This document shows positions 39,025 through 46,387 of a DNA stretch of 54,727 nt, piece by piece. The position numbers and the translations under genes were made by a program. Source of the stretch: Akkermansia sp. (GTDB taxonomy: Bacteria > Verrucomicrobiota > Verrucomicrobiia > Verrucomicrobiales > Akkermansiaceae); the NCBI GenBank assembly GCA_017472085.1, contig JAFUQZ010000080.1:1-54727 (forward strand), written 5' to 3'. The notes below the pieces were generated by a model. The model saw nothing but the letters and a program-made list of their open reading frames with translations, had not been told where the DNA came from and searched no databases. Numbering within the stretch: position 1 is the stretch's first letter; the number at the start of each line of letters is the position of its first letter.

Positions 39025-40920
39025 ATGAAACTGAAACTTACACGCGCAATGCTGCTGGCCGTACTGATGGCCGGCGCCTATCAGGCAGAGGCCGCCCGTA
39101 GTGGCTACGAAGCCTTACCCGGGTATATTGACAAGGTAGAGACCGATGAAACCCTGGTGGTGAACCCCGATACTGAGGGCATGAACCAGGCTTTCTATCG
39201 CCCCTATGTGAAAGACGGAGTCGGCACCGCAACCATCAATGCGAGCGGCACCATGAACGCAGCACTCTTCGTGCGCGAAGGCACAGTTGCCGTGACTTCC
39301 ACCGGCGACACCCGTACCATCGTTGAGCTGAACCCCGCACTTGCAGGGAACAACAGACTTTACGATGGATGGTTGCTTGACCGGAGCGAATATGATATCT
39401 TCGGCACATCGACCAGCCTTTCCATCAGCGGTGCAAATGCAGCCATGACCATTGACGGAGCCACCGTCCGTTCCAAAGTAGCGACCTCCATGGTGGTAGG
39501 CAGTCCGGATGGCAACGGCTCGCTGTCTCTCACCAACGGAGCTGTTCTGAACAACCAGAAAAGCGCAGCCGGCATCGGTTTCTTTGTCGGCGCCATGGTT
39601 AACGGCGGGGATAACTACTATCCGGCTCACATCCACGGCACCAAAGCCGCGGCCGACGCAAATGGGTATACCGATGATGAGAGCGGTTATAAAGCCGCGC
39701 AGAATGCGGCCGAATATACCGGCGGCATCTACACCACACTGTCAGATGGCAACAAAATTGGAGCCGGCAGCGTAACCGTGGACGGCGGCTCCCGCCTGTT
39801 CGGTGGTTACATGACGTTCGCGCTCGGTCAGGGTCAGGTTACAGTAAAAGATGGTTCTCAGCTTTTTGCCGTGTATGATAACGTGGCAGGCTCCAATGAA
39901 GAGCGGGTAGGTACTTCCGGAATGGCCCCCATTGGTGGTACTGTCGATCAGTACGAAACAGTATTCGGTGCCGCGAAGAATACCACATCCGTGGTGAACG
40001 TGGAATCCGGCGAAAACGGTGGCGGTAAGTTCTACATCGGTTCCGGTCTCAAGGTGGCTGCATACGATGGCACGGATGTCACCATCAACGTGGATGGCGA
40101 GGGCTCTCTGCTGAAAGTGGAGGGCAGCACCAGCAAGACATACGTCGGTCATACGTTCAATGGGAAAAGTATACTTCAACCTACGGATCGTTCCTGGTCT
40201 CAGAAAGGCGGAGCCCAGAATGCCACGGCAACGTTCAATGTGACCAATGGCGGCGCTGTTGAACTGCAGGATGCCTATCTGGGGCATTCCTCCGGCGGCA
40301 CAACGGTAGCTGTCAACATCGGCAAGGACTCCAGCTTCAGTGCCACATCGCTGGACGTTCAGAATGGGACAACCATCACCAACTCCGGTGAGCTGAGTGC
40401 CACGGGTGCCATCACGCTGAACGGAGGCAAGCTGATTCTGCAGGACGAAGCCCTGGTGGAAGCCACGCAGCTGATTATCAAGAGCGGCGCCGTGCTGGAA
40501 ACAGAGGAGTTCTCCGATACTGCCGTGGTGATGCTCTTCGCCATGACCCCGGATGAAGAGGCACTGATGGAAGATCCGGCCGCAGCCATGATTGACGCCG
40601 AACTGGTGCTGGAAGATAACGCCATCGTCAATTTGAACAATGTCGCGCTTGACCTGAATGGTAAGGCTCTTACCATGGGTGCCAACATTCAGGTGACCTA
40701 CACCGGCAATGTGGCAGCAGGCGAAGATTTGGTCCTCTTCCGCAATGTCGGCAACGCCGCCGAAGGCACGGAGTATGAGTTGACTCTGAATGGACAGACC
40801 ACGACGGCTACGGTATCGGGTGATAGCATCGTGATTGCCGCCGCCGTTCCTGAGCCGACCACGGCCACGCTGAGCCTGCTGGCTCTCGCCGCGCTGGCTG
40901 CTCGTCGCCGCCGCAAATAA
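39025..40920 (+). CDS. Large secreted PEP-CTERM protein
   Basis: 631 residues. Signal peptide MKLKLTRAMLLAVLMAGAYQAEA. The long middle is Gly/Asn/Thr/Ser-rich with beta-helix-like repeats such as GSVTVDGGSRLFGGYMTF, GQVTVKDGSQLF and ITNSGELSATGAITLNGGKL, as in autotransporter passengers. The C-terminus carries a PEP-CTERM sorting tag: VPEPTT, a hydrophobic helix (LSLLALAALAA) and RRRRK. Such proteins are cut and surface-sorted by an exosortase (EpsH/Xrt). A GAGCAACAAC leader precedes the ATG. Two palindromes lie upstream. Confidence 0.85.
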   Translation: MKLKLTRAMLLAVLMAGAYQAEAARSGYEALPGYIDKVETDETLVVNPDTEGMNQAFYRPYVKDGVGTATINASGTMNAALFVREGTVAVTSTGDTRTIVELNPALAGNNRLYDGWLLDRSEYDIFGTSTSLSISGANAAMTIDGATVRSKVATSMVVGSPDGNGSLSLTNGAVLNNQKSAAGIGFFVGAMVNGGDNYYPAHIHGTKAAADANGYTDDESGYKAAQNAAEYTGGIYTTLSDGNKIGAGSVTVDGGSRLFGGYMTFALGQGQVTVKDGSQLFAVYDNVAGSNEERVGTSGMAPIGGTVDQYETVFGAAKNTTSVVNVESGENGGGKFYIGSGLKVAAYDGTDVTINVDGEGSLLKVEGSTSKTYVGHTFNGKSILQPTDRSWSQKGGAQNATATFNVTNGGAVELQDAYLGHSSGGTTVAVNIGKDSSFSATSLDVQNGTTITNSGELSATGAITLNGGKLILQDEALVEATQLIIKSGAVLETEEFSDTAVVMLFAMTPDEEALMEDPAAAMIDAELVLEDNAIVNLNNVALDLNGKALTMGANIQVTYTGNVAAGEDLVLFRNVGNAAEGTEYELTLNGQTTTATVSGDSIVIAAAVPEPTTATLSLLALAALAARRRRK

Positions 40921-40949
40921 AAAGCGCCTTTTTCATTGACTGAAGATTC

Positions 40950-40983
40950 GGGCCGCTGCTCATTGATGAGCAGCGGCCCTTTT
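40950..40983 (+). terminator. Terminator of the PEP-CTERM gene
   Basis: Perfect 13-bp stem GGGCCGCTGCTCA / TGAGCAGCGGCCC, loop TTGA, four T. Confidence 0.92.
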
Positions 40984-41068
40984 GAATTCAGCTCCCCGGC
41001 TGCCGGTGAAAAGAAAGTGCTCTCGGATATGAACCACTCATGCTCGCTCAACAGACTAATTTATCATT

Positions 41069-41097
41069 TTACATTGTGGGGAGAAGTGTGCTAGAAT
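41069..41097 (+). promoter_or_regulatory. Promoter of the yggS-like gene
   Basis: TTACAT (41069-41074), spacer 17, TAGAAT (41092-41097), then 6 bp to ATG 41104: leaderless arrangement. Confidence 0.6.
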
Positions 41098-41103
41098 GCA
41101 GGC

Positions 41104-41793
41104 ATGTACATACAGGACCAGCTGGGAGAGATACGTCATGCCATTGCCGAAGCGGCAGCTCGGGTCGGAAGGTCGGCTGACAGCGTGACGCTGTTGGCTG
41201 TCAGCAAAACTTTTCCGGTGAGCGATATCATGCAGGCCTACGCCGATGGCCAACGCATCTTCGGCGAAAACCGCCTGCAGGAAGCCATGGAGAAAATGCC
41301 GCAAATGCCGCAGGACTGCGAATGGCATCTCATCGGGCCACTCCAGCGCAACAAGGTACGCAAGGCGCTGGAACAGGGGTTTGTGCTCATCCAGGCCGTC
41401 GATTCCATGAAGCTTGCCGCCACCATTTCCCGCATCGCCGGTGAATTGGGGCGGACGGTCCGCATTCTGCTGGAGGTCAATATTGATGGCGAGGAGAGCA
41501 AACACGGGTTTACGCCTGCAGAACTGGAACAGGAATGGGATACCCTCACCGGGCTGCCGGGGCTGGATATTCGCGGTCTCATGTGTATCCCCGCCCCCGT
41601 GGATGACCCGCAGGATGCCCGCCCGGCCTTCGCCGCCCTTCGCCGACTGGCAGAGCAGCTCCGCGAGCGCGGCCCCCTGCCCCTGCCGGAGCTGTCCATG
41701 GGCATGAGCCATGATTTTGAAGTAGCGGTGGAGGAAGGCGCCACCATCGTACGCGTCGGCTCTGCGATTTTCGGCAGGCGGGATTATACCTGA
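41104..41793 (+). CDS. yggS: YggS-type pyridoxal phosphate homeostasis protein
   Basis: 229 residues. The PLP lysine lies in VTLLAVSKTFPVSDI (about residue 38). Other PLPBP motifs are FGENRLQEAMEKM, WHLIGPLQRNKVRKAL, QAVDSMKLA, LLEVNIDGEESKHGF and LSMGMSHDFEVAVEEGATIVRVGSAIFG. It is a single-domain alanine-racemase-like barrel that buffers PLP and affects amino-acid pools. It has its own promoter and a terminator shared with rpsI. Confidence 0.93.
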   Translation: MYIQDQLGEIRHAIAEAAARVGRSADSVTLLAVSKTFPVSDIMQAYADGQRIFGENRLQEAMEKMPQMPQDCEWHLIGPLQRNKVRKALEQGFVLIQAVDSMKLAATISRIAGELGRTVRILLEVNIDGEESKHGFTPAELEQEWDTLTGLPGLDIRGLMCIPAPVDDPQDARPAFAALRRLAEQLRERGPLPLPELSMGMSHDFEVAVEEGATIVRVGSAIFGRRDYT

Positions 41794-41817
41794 TAGCTTT
41801 TCTTATCAACAGCACAC

Positions 41818-41851
41818 AAAAAGCCGCGCACCGGATGATGCGCGGCTTTTT
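41818..41851. terminator. Bidirectional terminator between yggS and rpsI
   Basis: Stem AGCCGCGCA / TGCGCGGCT flanked by A-run and T-run. Confidence 0.88.
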
Positions 41852-41883
41852 GTTGAACAAAGGGTTCGTGTAAGACGCTGAAA

Positions 41884-42288
41884 TTAGCGCTTGCTGAACT
41901 GGAAACGCTTGCGGGCGCCCGGACGACCGGCCTTCTTGCGCTCCTTCATGCGGGAGTCGCGGGTCAGCAGACCCTGCTCGCGGAGCTGCTTGCGGTACTC
42001 CTCATCAATCATGACGAGGGAACGGGCAATAGCCAGGCTGATGGCGCCGGTCTGGCCGTGAATACCGCCACCCTTGCAGGTCACGAGCACGTTGAAGCGC
42101 TTCATGGTGTTGGTGGCGTAGAAGGGCTGCAGCACAACGTTCTGAAGAGCGTCGGTGGGAAGGTATTCCTCGAAGCTGCGGCGATTGATGGTAATCTTGC
42201 CGGACTTGCCTTCCTCAGCGGGGGTCAGCCAGACGTGGGCGATAGCCTCCTTGCGGCGGCCGGTAGCGTTGTAGGGAGTAGTAGACAT
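41884..42288 (-). CDS. rpsI: Ribosomal protein uS9
   Basis: 134 residues, with YNATGRRKEAIAHVWL at the N-terminus, the VTCKGGGIHGQTGAI segment and the basic C-terminal tail ending in RKRFQFSKR that reaches the P-site tRNA. It is the second gene of the conserved rplM-rpsI operon, with a 9-bp gap. Confidence 0.96.
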   Translation of the reverse strand: MSTTPYNATGRRKEAIAHVWLTPAEEGKSGKITINRRSFEEYLPTDALQNVVLQPFYATNTMKRFNVLVTCKGGGIHGQTGAISLAIARSLVMIDEEYRKQLREQGLLTRDSRMKERKKAGRPGARKRFQFSKR

Positions 42289-42297
42289 GGTCAGAAA

Positions 42298-42729
42298 TTA
42301 GGCGATGGTTACAGCTTCCGGTTTGTTGGCGGCATGCGGGTGCTCAGCACCGGCGTAAACCTTGAGACGGCCACCCTGAGCGCGACCCTGACGAGTGTGG
42401 GGCACCATGCCGAGGATGGCATGCTCCAGAATCATCTCCGGGTGCTTCTTGCGAAGCTTGGAGGGAGTGGTCACCACCTGGTTACCCACGTAACCGGTGT
42501 AACGGGTGTAAATCTTGGCACGCTCCTTGTTGCCGGTGAGCACGACTTTGTCGGCATTCACCACGATCACATAGTCACCGCAGTCCACGTGGGGGGTGAA
42601 GATCGTCTTATTCTTACCGCGAAGCAGGTTGGCTGCTTCTACTGCAACCTGACCGAGCACCTTGTCAGCGGCGTCGATCACATACCACTTACGCTCGATA
42701 TCCTGAGCTTTGGCAGAGAAGGTTTTCAT
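42298..42729 (-). CDS. rplM: Ribosomal protein uL13
   Basis: 143 residues with DIERKWYVIDAADKVLGQVA, FTPHVDCGDYVIVVNADKV and HAILGMVPHTRQGR, all uL13 signatures. It is the first gene of the operon; the leader of about 60 nt contains a CCCC-GAACTAT-GGGG stem that might serve autoregulation, as L13 leaders are known in some bacteria. No Shine-Dalgarno site before ATG. Confidence 0.96.
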   Translation of the reverse strand: MKTFSAKAQDIERKWYVIDAADKVLGQVAVEAANLLRGKNKTIFTPHVDCGDYVIVVNADKVVLTGNKERAKIYTRYTGYVGNQVVTTPSKLRKKHPEMILEHAILGMVPHTRQGRAQGGRLKVYAGAEHPHAANKPEAVTIA

Positions 42730-42789
42730 ATTGTTTTCTTGATTTCCGGTTTAGGCTTTCGCCGTCGAACCCCATAGTTCGGGGCGGAT

Positions 42790-42818
42790 ACTCTACCGCC
42801 AATTCATCTGTTTGTCAA
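42790..42818 (-). promoter_or_regulatory. Promoter of rplM-rpsI
   Basis: Minus strand TTGACA (42818-42813), spacer 17, TAGAGT (42795-42790). Confidence 0.8.
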
Positions 42819-42879
42819 CCGTATTTTTGAGAATTTGGCTTTTTTTTCACTTTTCAGGCCCTGAATTTGAAAAAAGCGC

Positions 42880-42908
42880 TTGCTATTCTACACTTTCCGC
42901 ATTAGAAT
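42880..42908 (+). promoter_or_regulatory. Promoter of infA
   Basis: TTGCTA (42880-42885), spacer 17, TAGAAT (42903-42908). ATG 42907 overlaps the -10 box and so is unlikely to be the start. Confidence 0.55.
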
Positions 42909-42966
42909 GGCGCGGCGCACGCGCGAAATGAGCGACTCGCCTCACGAACCTAAGTATACGAAGATA

Positions 42967-43293
42967 ATGGCAAATCCCCCGAACAGCCGCGGCGGCAGGC
43001 CGCAACAGCGCAACAATGGTCCCCGCAACAATGCACGCCCCGTCAATTCCGCACCCAAACCCAGGGTGAAGGATGATGACGGCGAGGGCGAAATCGAGCT
43101 GGAGGGCGTGGTTTCCGCCGTGCTTGCCGGCACAATGTTCCGTGTGCGCGTAGCCAACGGGCATGAGTTCCTGGCTCACATCTCCGGCAAAATGCGCAAG
43201 CGTTTCATCCGTCTCGTGGTCGGCGACCGTGTCAAGATTGAGGTTTCCCCCTACGACATGACCAAGGCCCGCATCACCTTCCGCCTGAACTGA
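42967..43293 (+). CDS. infA: Translation initiation factor IF-1 with N-terminal extension
   Basis: 108 residues from ATG 42967. The last 72 or so are a standard IF-1 S1/OB fold: [56 protein letters not shown]. Before it is an extension of about 37 residues, disordered and rich in Arg, Asn, Gln, Pro and Gly ([20 protein letters not shown]). IF-1 sits in the ribosomal A site during initiation. ATG 42928 is an alternative start that adds 13 residues; neither has a good Shine-Dalgarno site. Confidence 0.85.
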   Translation: MANPPNSRGGRPQQRNNGPRNNARPVNSAPKPRVKDDDGEGEIELEGVVSAVLAGTMFRVRVANGHEFLAHISGKMRKRFIRLVVGDRVKIEVSPYDMTKARITFRLN

Positions 43294-43316
43294 TTTTTTC
43301 AGATACCTTACCGTAC

Positions 43317-43351
43317 AAAGCTGAACAACTCAACGGTTCTTCAGCTTTTTT
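43317..43351 (+). terminator. Terminator of infA
   Basis: Stem AAGCTGAA / TTCAGCTT with a loop of 14, followed by six T. Confidence 0.75.
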
Positions 43352-43359
43352 GTGTCTCC

Positions 43360-43394
43360 AAAAAAATCCCCGTCTCTACAAAAGAGACAGGGAT
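43360..43394 (-). terminator. Terminator of the 206-residue barrel gene
   Basis: On the minus strand, stem ATCCCTGTCTCT / AGAGACGGGGAT (one mismatch) followed by seven T. Confidence 0.85.
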
Positions 43395-43419
43395 GAAAAC
43401 AAATCGGAAAAAGTGATTA

Positions 43420-44040
43420 TCAGAACTTGAAGCCCACGCCCACGCGCACGCCGTTGTAGGTCTGCTCATCGCAGCCGGCGGGCGTGGCATAATTGGCGGT
43501 GAATTCGTATGCAGCGAAGAGCTCCGTCTTCTCGCAAAGCTGATAGCGCACACCCAGTTCCACCGTACCAATGAAGCCCCAGTCGGAATCATGATCCTTC
43601 ACAATTCCGGCGGCATCGTCATACTTGTACTTGACGCTCGTATTGGCAATACCGGCATTCACTGCGCCGTACAGAGACGTTTTCTCCGTCAGGGCATGCG
43701 TGTAACGATAGCCGGGCATCAGGTAGAAGCTGTGCACGTCCACCTCTTCCGTACCACGGAAAACGCCGCGCTGAGCCTCGTCACCGAAATTGTAGCCGAA
43801 GCGAAGCGTCAGAGCAGACTTCCCGCAAAGGGGCTTCACCAGAGTCAGGTCTGCACCCATCACATCAATTTCCTTGGCAGGGCCTACATTCAACAGCTCC
43901 TTGGCAGCGGACTTGTACACACCGGCCACTTCCAGAGTCAGCGGACAGGCAGGTGCAGGAGCGGGGGTAACAATCGGTGCAGGCTCGCCGGCCATGACCG
44001 GAAGCCCCAACGCCAGAGCAGCAATAACAGCTTTTTTCAT
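43420..44040 (-). CDS. OmpA/OprF-like small outer-membrane beta-barrel
   Basis: 206 residues with signal peptide MKKAVIAALALGLPVMAGEPA, a Pro/Ala hinge (PIVTPAPAPACP), then strands typical of 8-stranded barrels: LEVAGVYKSAAKELL, LTLRFGYNFGDEAQ, HSFYLMPGYRYTH, LYGAVNAGIANTSVKYKY, ELGVRYQL, and the final VGVGFKF with terminal Phe. The function is unknown. It has a strong promoter and a leader of about 60 nt. Confidence 0.8.
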   Translation of the reverse strand: MKKAVIAALALGLPVMAGEPAPIVTPAPAPACPLTLEVAGVYKSAAKELLNVGPAKEIDVMGADLTLVKPLCGKSALTLRFGYNFGDEAQRGVFRGTEEVDVHSFYLMPGYRYTHALTEKTSLYGAVNAGIANTSVKYKYDDAAGIVKDHDSDWGFIGTVELGVRYQLCEKTELFAAYEFTANYATPAGCDEQTYNGVRVGVGFKF

Positions 44041-44106
44041 CGTTCTTGAATGTGTTGGTTCTCGTGTTGCGTACCGAAAGGAGAAAAACCTCCTCCGAAC
44101 GGATTC

Positions 44107-44135
44107 TGTATACCAGTTTTACAGAAACAGGTCAA
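44107..44135 (-). promoter_or_regulatory. Promoter of the 206-residue barrel gene
   Basis: Minus strand TTGACC (44135-44130), spacer 17, TATACA (44112-44107). The leader holds a GGAG-AGG/CTCC stem. Confidence 0.75.
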
Positions 44136-44225
44136 GTATTATTTAATGAAAATTAAAATTTATAGAGTAATACTCCAGCATTAATCCGGTATCATCTGAA
44201 TACAAAAAAGCGAAGAAGATACAAC

Positions 44226-45485
44226 TCAGCCGAGTTTCCGGCGGGTAACGAGGTAGACCTTATCACCGTGGCGTACCTTTTGCGGCACGGCGATGAGGGC
44301 GGTGGCACCCTTGGGAGCGGTGGGAACAATTTGAGTGACGCCGTTTTCATCATCGCAACGGACTTCGGGCACGGTCACACGCACAATGCCGGTGGTGCAA
44401 CCGGTGATTTCAATCTTGTCCCCGGGGGAAACGGGCTCAGCCTCCAGGCGTATTTCGGCCACCCCGGCCTTGGCATACCAACGCATGACGCGTCCCATGT
44501 GGCGGCGCTGTTCCAGGGCCAGGCTGTTGGAGCAGCCGCTCCAGGTGTCCCATTCCTCACCCAGATAATACCCGCCGTGCCAGAACTGGCGGTTGAACAC
44601 ATGCAGTAACCGCTCTTCCCATGCGGCCACTTTCTCCGGGCTCCAGGTACCGGCGGCACAATCTGCCACGGCTTCCTTATAGACCTGAGTCACGGTAGAG
44701 ACATAGGCCTCCGAACGGCCGCGTCCCTCCAGTTTGAAAACGGATACGCCGGCTTCCACCAGCTGGTCAATCACACGAATGGTGCAGATATCCTTAGGCG
44801 ACATGATATACTGGTTGTCGATATCCATCTCGAACCCGGTTTCCGTATCTGTCACCCGGTATTTACGGCGGCAGAGCTGGTAACACTGCCCGCGATTGGC
44901 GCTGCGGTTGTAGGCCGCCAGGCTCATACCGCATTTGCCGGAGATGCCGATGCAGAGAGCCCCATGAGCAAAAATCTCGATACGCACCAACTCACCGGAC
45001 GGCCCGGTGATATTCTCTCGGCGTATCGTCTCAATAATATGGCGAATCTGACTGAGCTTCAGCTCGCGCGCCAGCACCATCACATCCGCATAGGCAGCAA
45101 AGAAACGCACAGAGCCCACATTGCAGACATTCGCCTGCACGGAAATGTGCACCTCCAGCCCGATGCTGTGGGCATAGGCAATCACGGCCAAATCAGCCGC
45201 AATCACGGCATCCACCCCGGCAGCTTTCGCCTCCCGCAGCAGCTGCTGCATGGCCTCCAGCTCTTCGTCATAGATAATCACATTGCAGGTCAGGTAGGCC
45301 TTGGCCTTGCAGGCATGGCAGAGTCGCACCACTTTCGGCAAATCCTCCGGCTGAAAGTTCACCGTGGAACGCGCCCGCATGTTGAACATCCCCACGCCGA
45401 AATACACACTGTCCGCCCCGGCGCGCAAGGCTGCGGCCAGCGATTCATACGACCCCGCCGGAGCCATGATTTCCAATTCCTGCAT
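44226..45485 (-). CDS. U32 peptidase family protein (TrhP/RlhA-like RNA hydroxylation enzyme)
   Basis: 419 residues. The U32 signature EIFAHGALCIGISGKCGMS...NRGQCYQLCRRKY carries the conserved Cys cluster; the N-terminal half is a barrel starting LEIMAPAGSYESLAAALRAGADSVYFG. U32 proteins such as TrhP and RlhA hydroxylate tRNA U34 or 23S rRNA using an Fe-S cluster and prephenate-derived chemistry; length and YIMSPKDIC favour the TrhP type. ATG 45485 is supported by a strong promoter ending 7 bp upstream. Confidence 0.82.
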   Translation of the reverse strand: MQELEIMAPAGSYESLAAALRAGADSVYFGVGMFNMRARSTVNFQPEDLPKVVRLCHACKAKAYLTCNVIIYDEELEAMQQLLREAKAAGVDAVIAADLAVIAYAHSIGLEVHISVQANVCNVGSVRFFAAYADVMVLARELKLSQIRHIIETIRRENITGPSGELVRIEIFAHGALCIGISGKCGMSLAAYNRSANRGQCYQLCRRKYRVTDTETGFEMDIDNQYIMSPKDICTIRVIDQLVEAGVSVFKLEGRGRSEAYVSTVTQVYKEAVADCAAGTWSPEKVAAWEERLLHVFNRQFWHGGYYLGEEWDTWSGCSNSLALEQRRHMGRVMRWYAKAGVAEIRLEAEPVSPGDKIEITGCTTGIVRVTVPEVRCDDENGVTQIVPTAPKGATALIAVPQKVRHGDKVYLVTRRKLG

Positions 45486-45492
45486 GCGCGGG

Positions 45493-45521
45493 AGTGTAGC
45501 GCGTATTCCCCGCCCGGTCAA
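45493..45521 (-). promoter_or_regulatory. Promoter of the U32 gene
   Basis: Minus strand TTGACC (45521-45516), spacer 17, TACACT (45498-45493), then 7 bp to ATG 45485: the clearest leaderless arrangement in the window. Confidence 0.75.
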
Positions 45522-45579
45522 GACATTTCACCACTATACATGATGAAGATGGAGCGATTGTTGAAGAAAAATAAAAAAG

Positions 45580-45729
45580 ATTTGAACGAAAGTTCACCTT
45601 GCGGCGTCTCTACATTCAGATAGCCCGCGAGTGCGGGTTCCTGCCAACGAGAGTGCAGGTGTTCTTTTTCATGTAGTTTCAGAGTTGATTGTGCAATACG
45701 GGGCGTCGGGAGACGCCCCGTATTGTTTT
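45580..45729 (+). ncRNA. Structured intergenic RNA of unknown class
   Basis: A plus-strand element with its own terminator and no open frame. A hairpin TGAAC-GAAA-GTTCA (45583-45596) is followed by a closing stem CTACAT/ATGTAG (45610-45615, 45671-45676), extended by CTCT/AGAG. This encloses two hairpins, CCCGC-GAGT-GCGGG (45624-45637) and CCTGC/GCAGG (45640-45659). A T-rich single strand and a 14-bp terminator stem complete it. The three-way junction shape looks deliberate. No class I know fits. No good promoter is seen; the 5' end is a guess. Confidence 0.5.
45694..45729 (+). terminator. Terminator of the structured RNA
   Basis: Perfect 14-bp stem CAATACGGGGCGTC / GACGCCCCGTATTG, loop GGGA, four T. 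There is no T-run on the other strand, so it acts on the plus strand. Confidence 0.9.
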
Positions 45730-45759
45730 CCCCATTCAAAACACCGGCATACATATAAC

Positions 45760-45811
45760 AAAAAAAGAGACCATGGAAGCCGTGGCACTATCGCCATACT
45801 TCCATGGTCTC
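45760..45811 (-). terminator. Terminator of the DJ-1 family gene
   Basis: Arms GAGACCATGGAAG / CTTCCATGGTCTC (45767-45779, 45799-45811); on the minus strand followed by seven T. Confidence 0.88.
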
Positions 45812-45826
45812 CGCAAAAAAGCGCCA

Positions 45827-46372
45827 TTACTTGCAGCACATATCGCTGCGGAGCTTCTCCACCGCCTCTTTGCTGCCAAGGTAGCGCCCGAGCTCAAAGC
45901 CGAACTCCAGAGCAGCTCCGGGACCACGCCCGGTAATGATGTTGCCGTCCGTCACGGCGGGGCAGTCGCAGACCTCCGCCGCGGAGGCCAACTCCTCTTT
46001 CACGGCGGGATAGCAGGTCACCTTGCGCCCCTTGATGACCCCGGCAGCCTCCAGCGCCAGAGGAGCGGCGCAGATGGCAGCCACCGGTTTGCCCTGTTCA
46101 TTCATCCGGCGAACGATGGAAAGCACAGCGGGGGTGTCGCGCAGTGTCCAGGATGCAGGGCCGCCCGGCAGGATAACGCCGCTGTAGAGTGCGGGTTCCA
46201 CGTCCACCACCAGCATTTCGGCCGACATGACCATGCCGTGAGCCCCCTCCACGCTGCGGCCTGTCAACCCGGCCGTGACGACCGGGATATCCAGGCGACG
46301 CAGGATGTCGATGGGGGCCGCCAGCTCGATTTCCTCGAAACCGGGAGCCATGATGACAAGTATCGGATCCAT
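45827..46372 (-). CDS. DJ-1/PfpI (YajL-like) family protein
   Basis: 181 residues. The nucleophile elbow is VAAICAAPLALEAAG with Cys near residue 100; the acidic residue preceding it in the family is in FEEIELAAPIDIL, and GRGPGAALEFGFEL is the C-terminal motif. YajL/DJ-1 relatives act in oxidative-stress defence and in glyoxal or protein deglycation; the precise activity is debated. It lies 15 bp downstream of ppdK and is probably cotranscribed. Confidence 0.87.
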   Translation of the reverse strand: MDPILVIMAPGFEEIELAAPIDILRRLDIPVVTAGLTGRSVEGAHGMVMSAEMLVVDVEPALYSGVILPGGPASWTLRDTPAVLSIVRRMNEQGKPVAAICAAPLALEAAGVIKGRKVTCYPAVKEELASAAEVCDCPAVTDGNIITGRGPGAALEFGFELGRYLGSKEAVEKLRSDMCCK

Positions 46373-46387
46373 ACGCAGTATTTGGTT

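Noticed and set aside
42880..42966. IF-1 starts at 42880 or 42907
   Set aside because: TTG 42880 is the -35 box and ATG 42907 overlaps the -10 box of the likely promoter.
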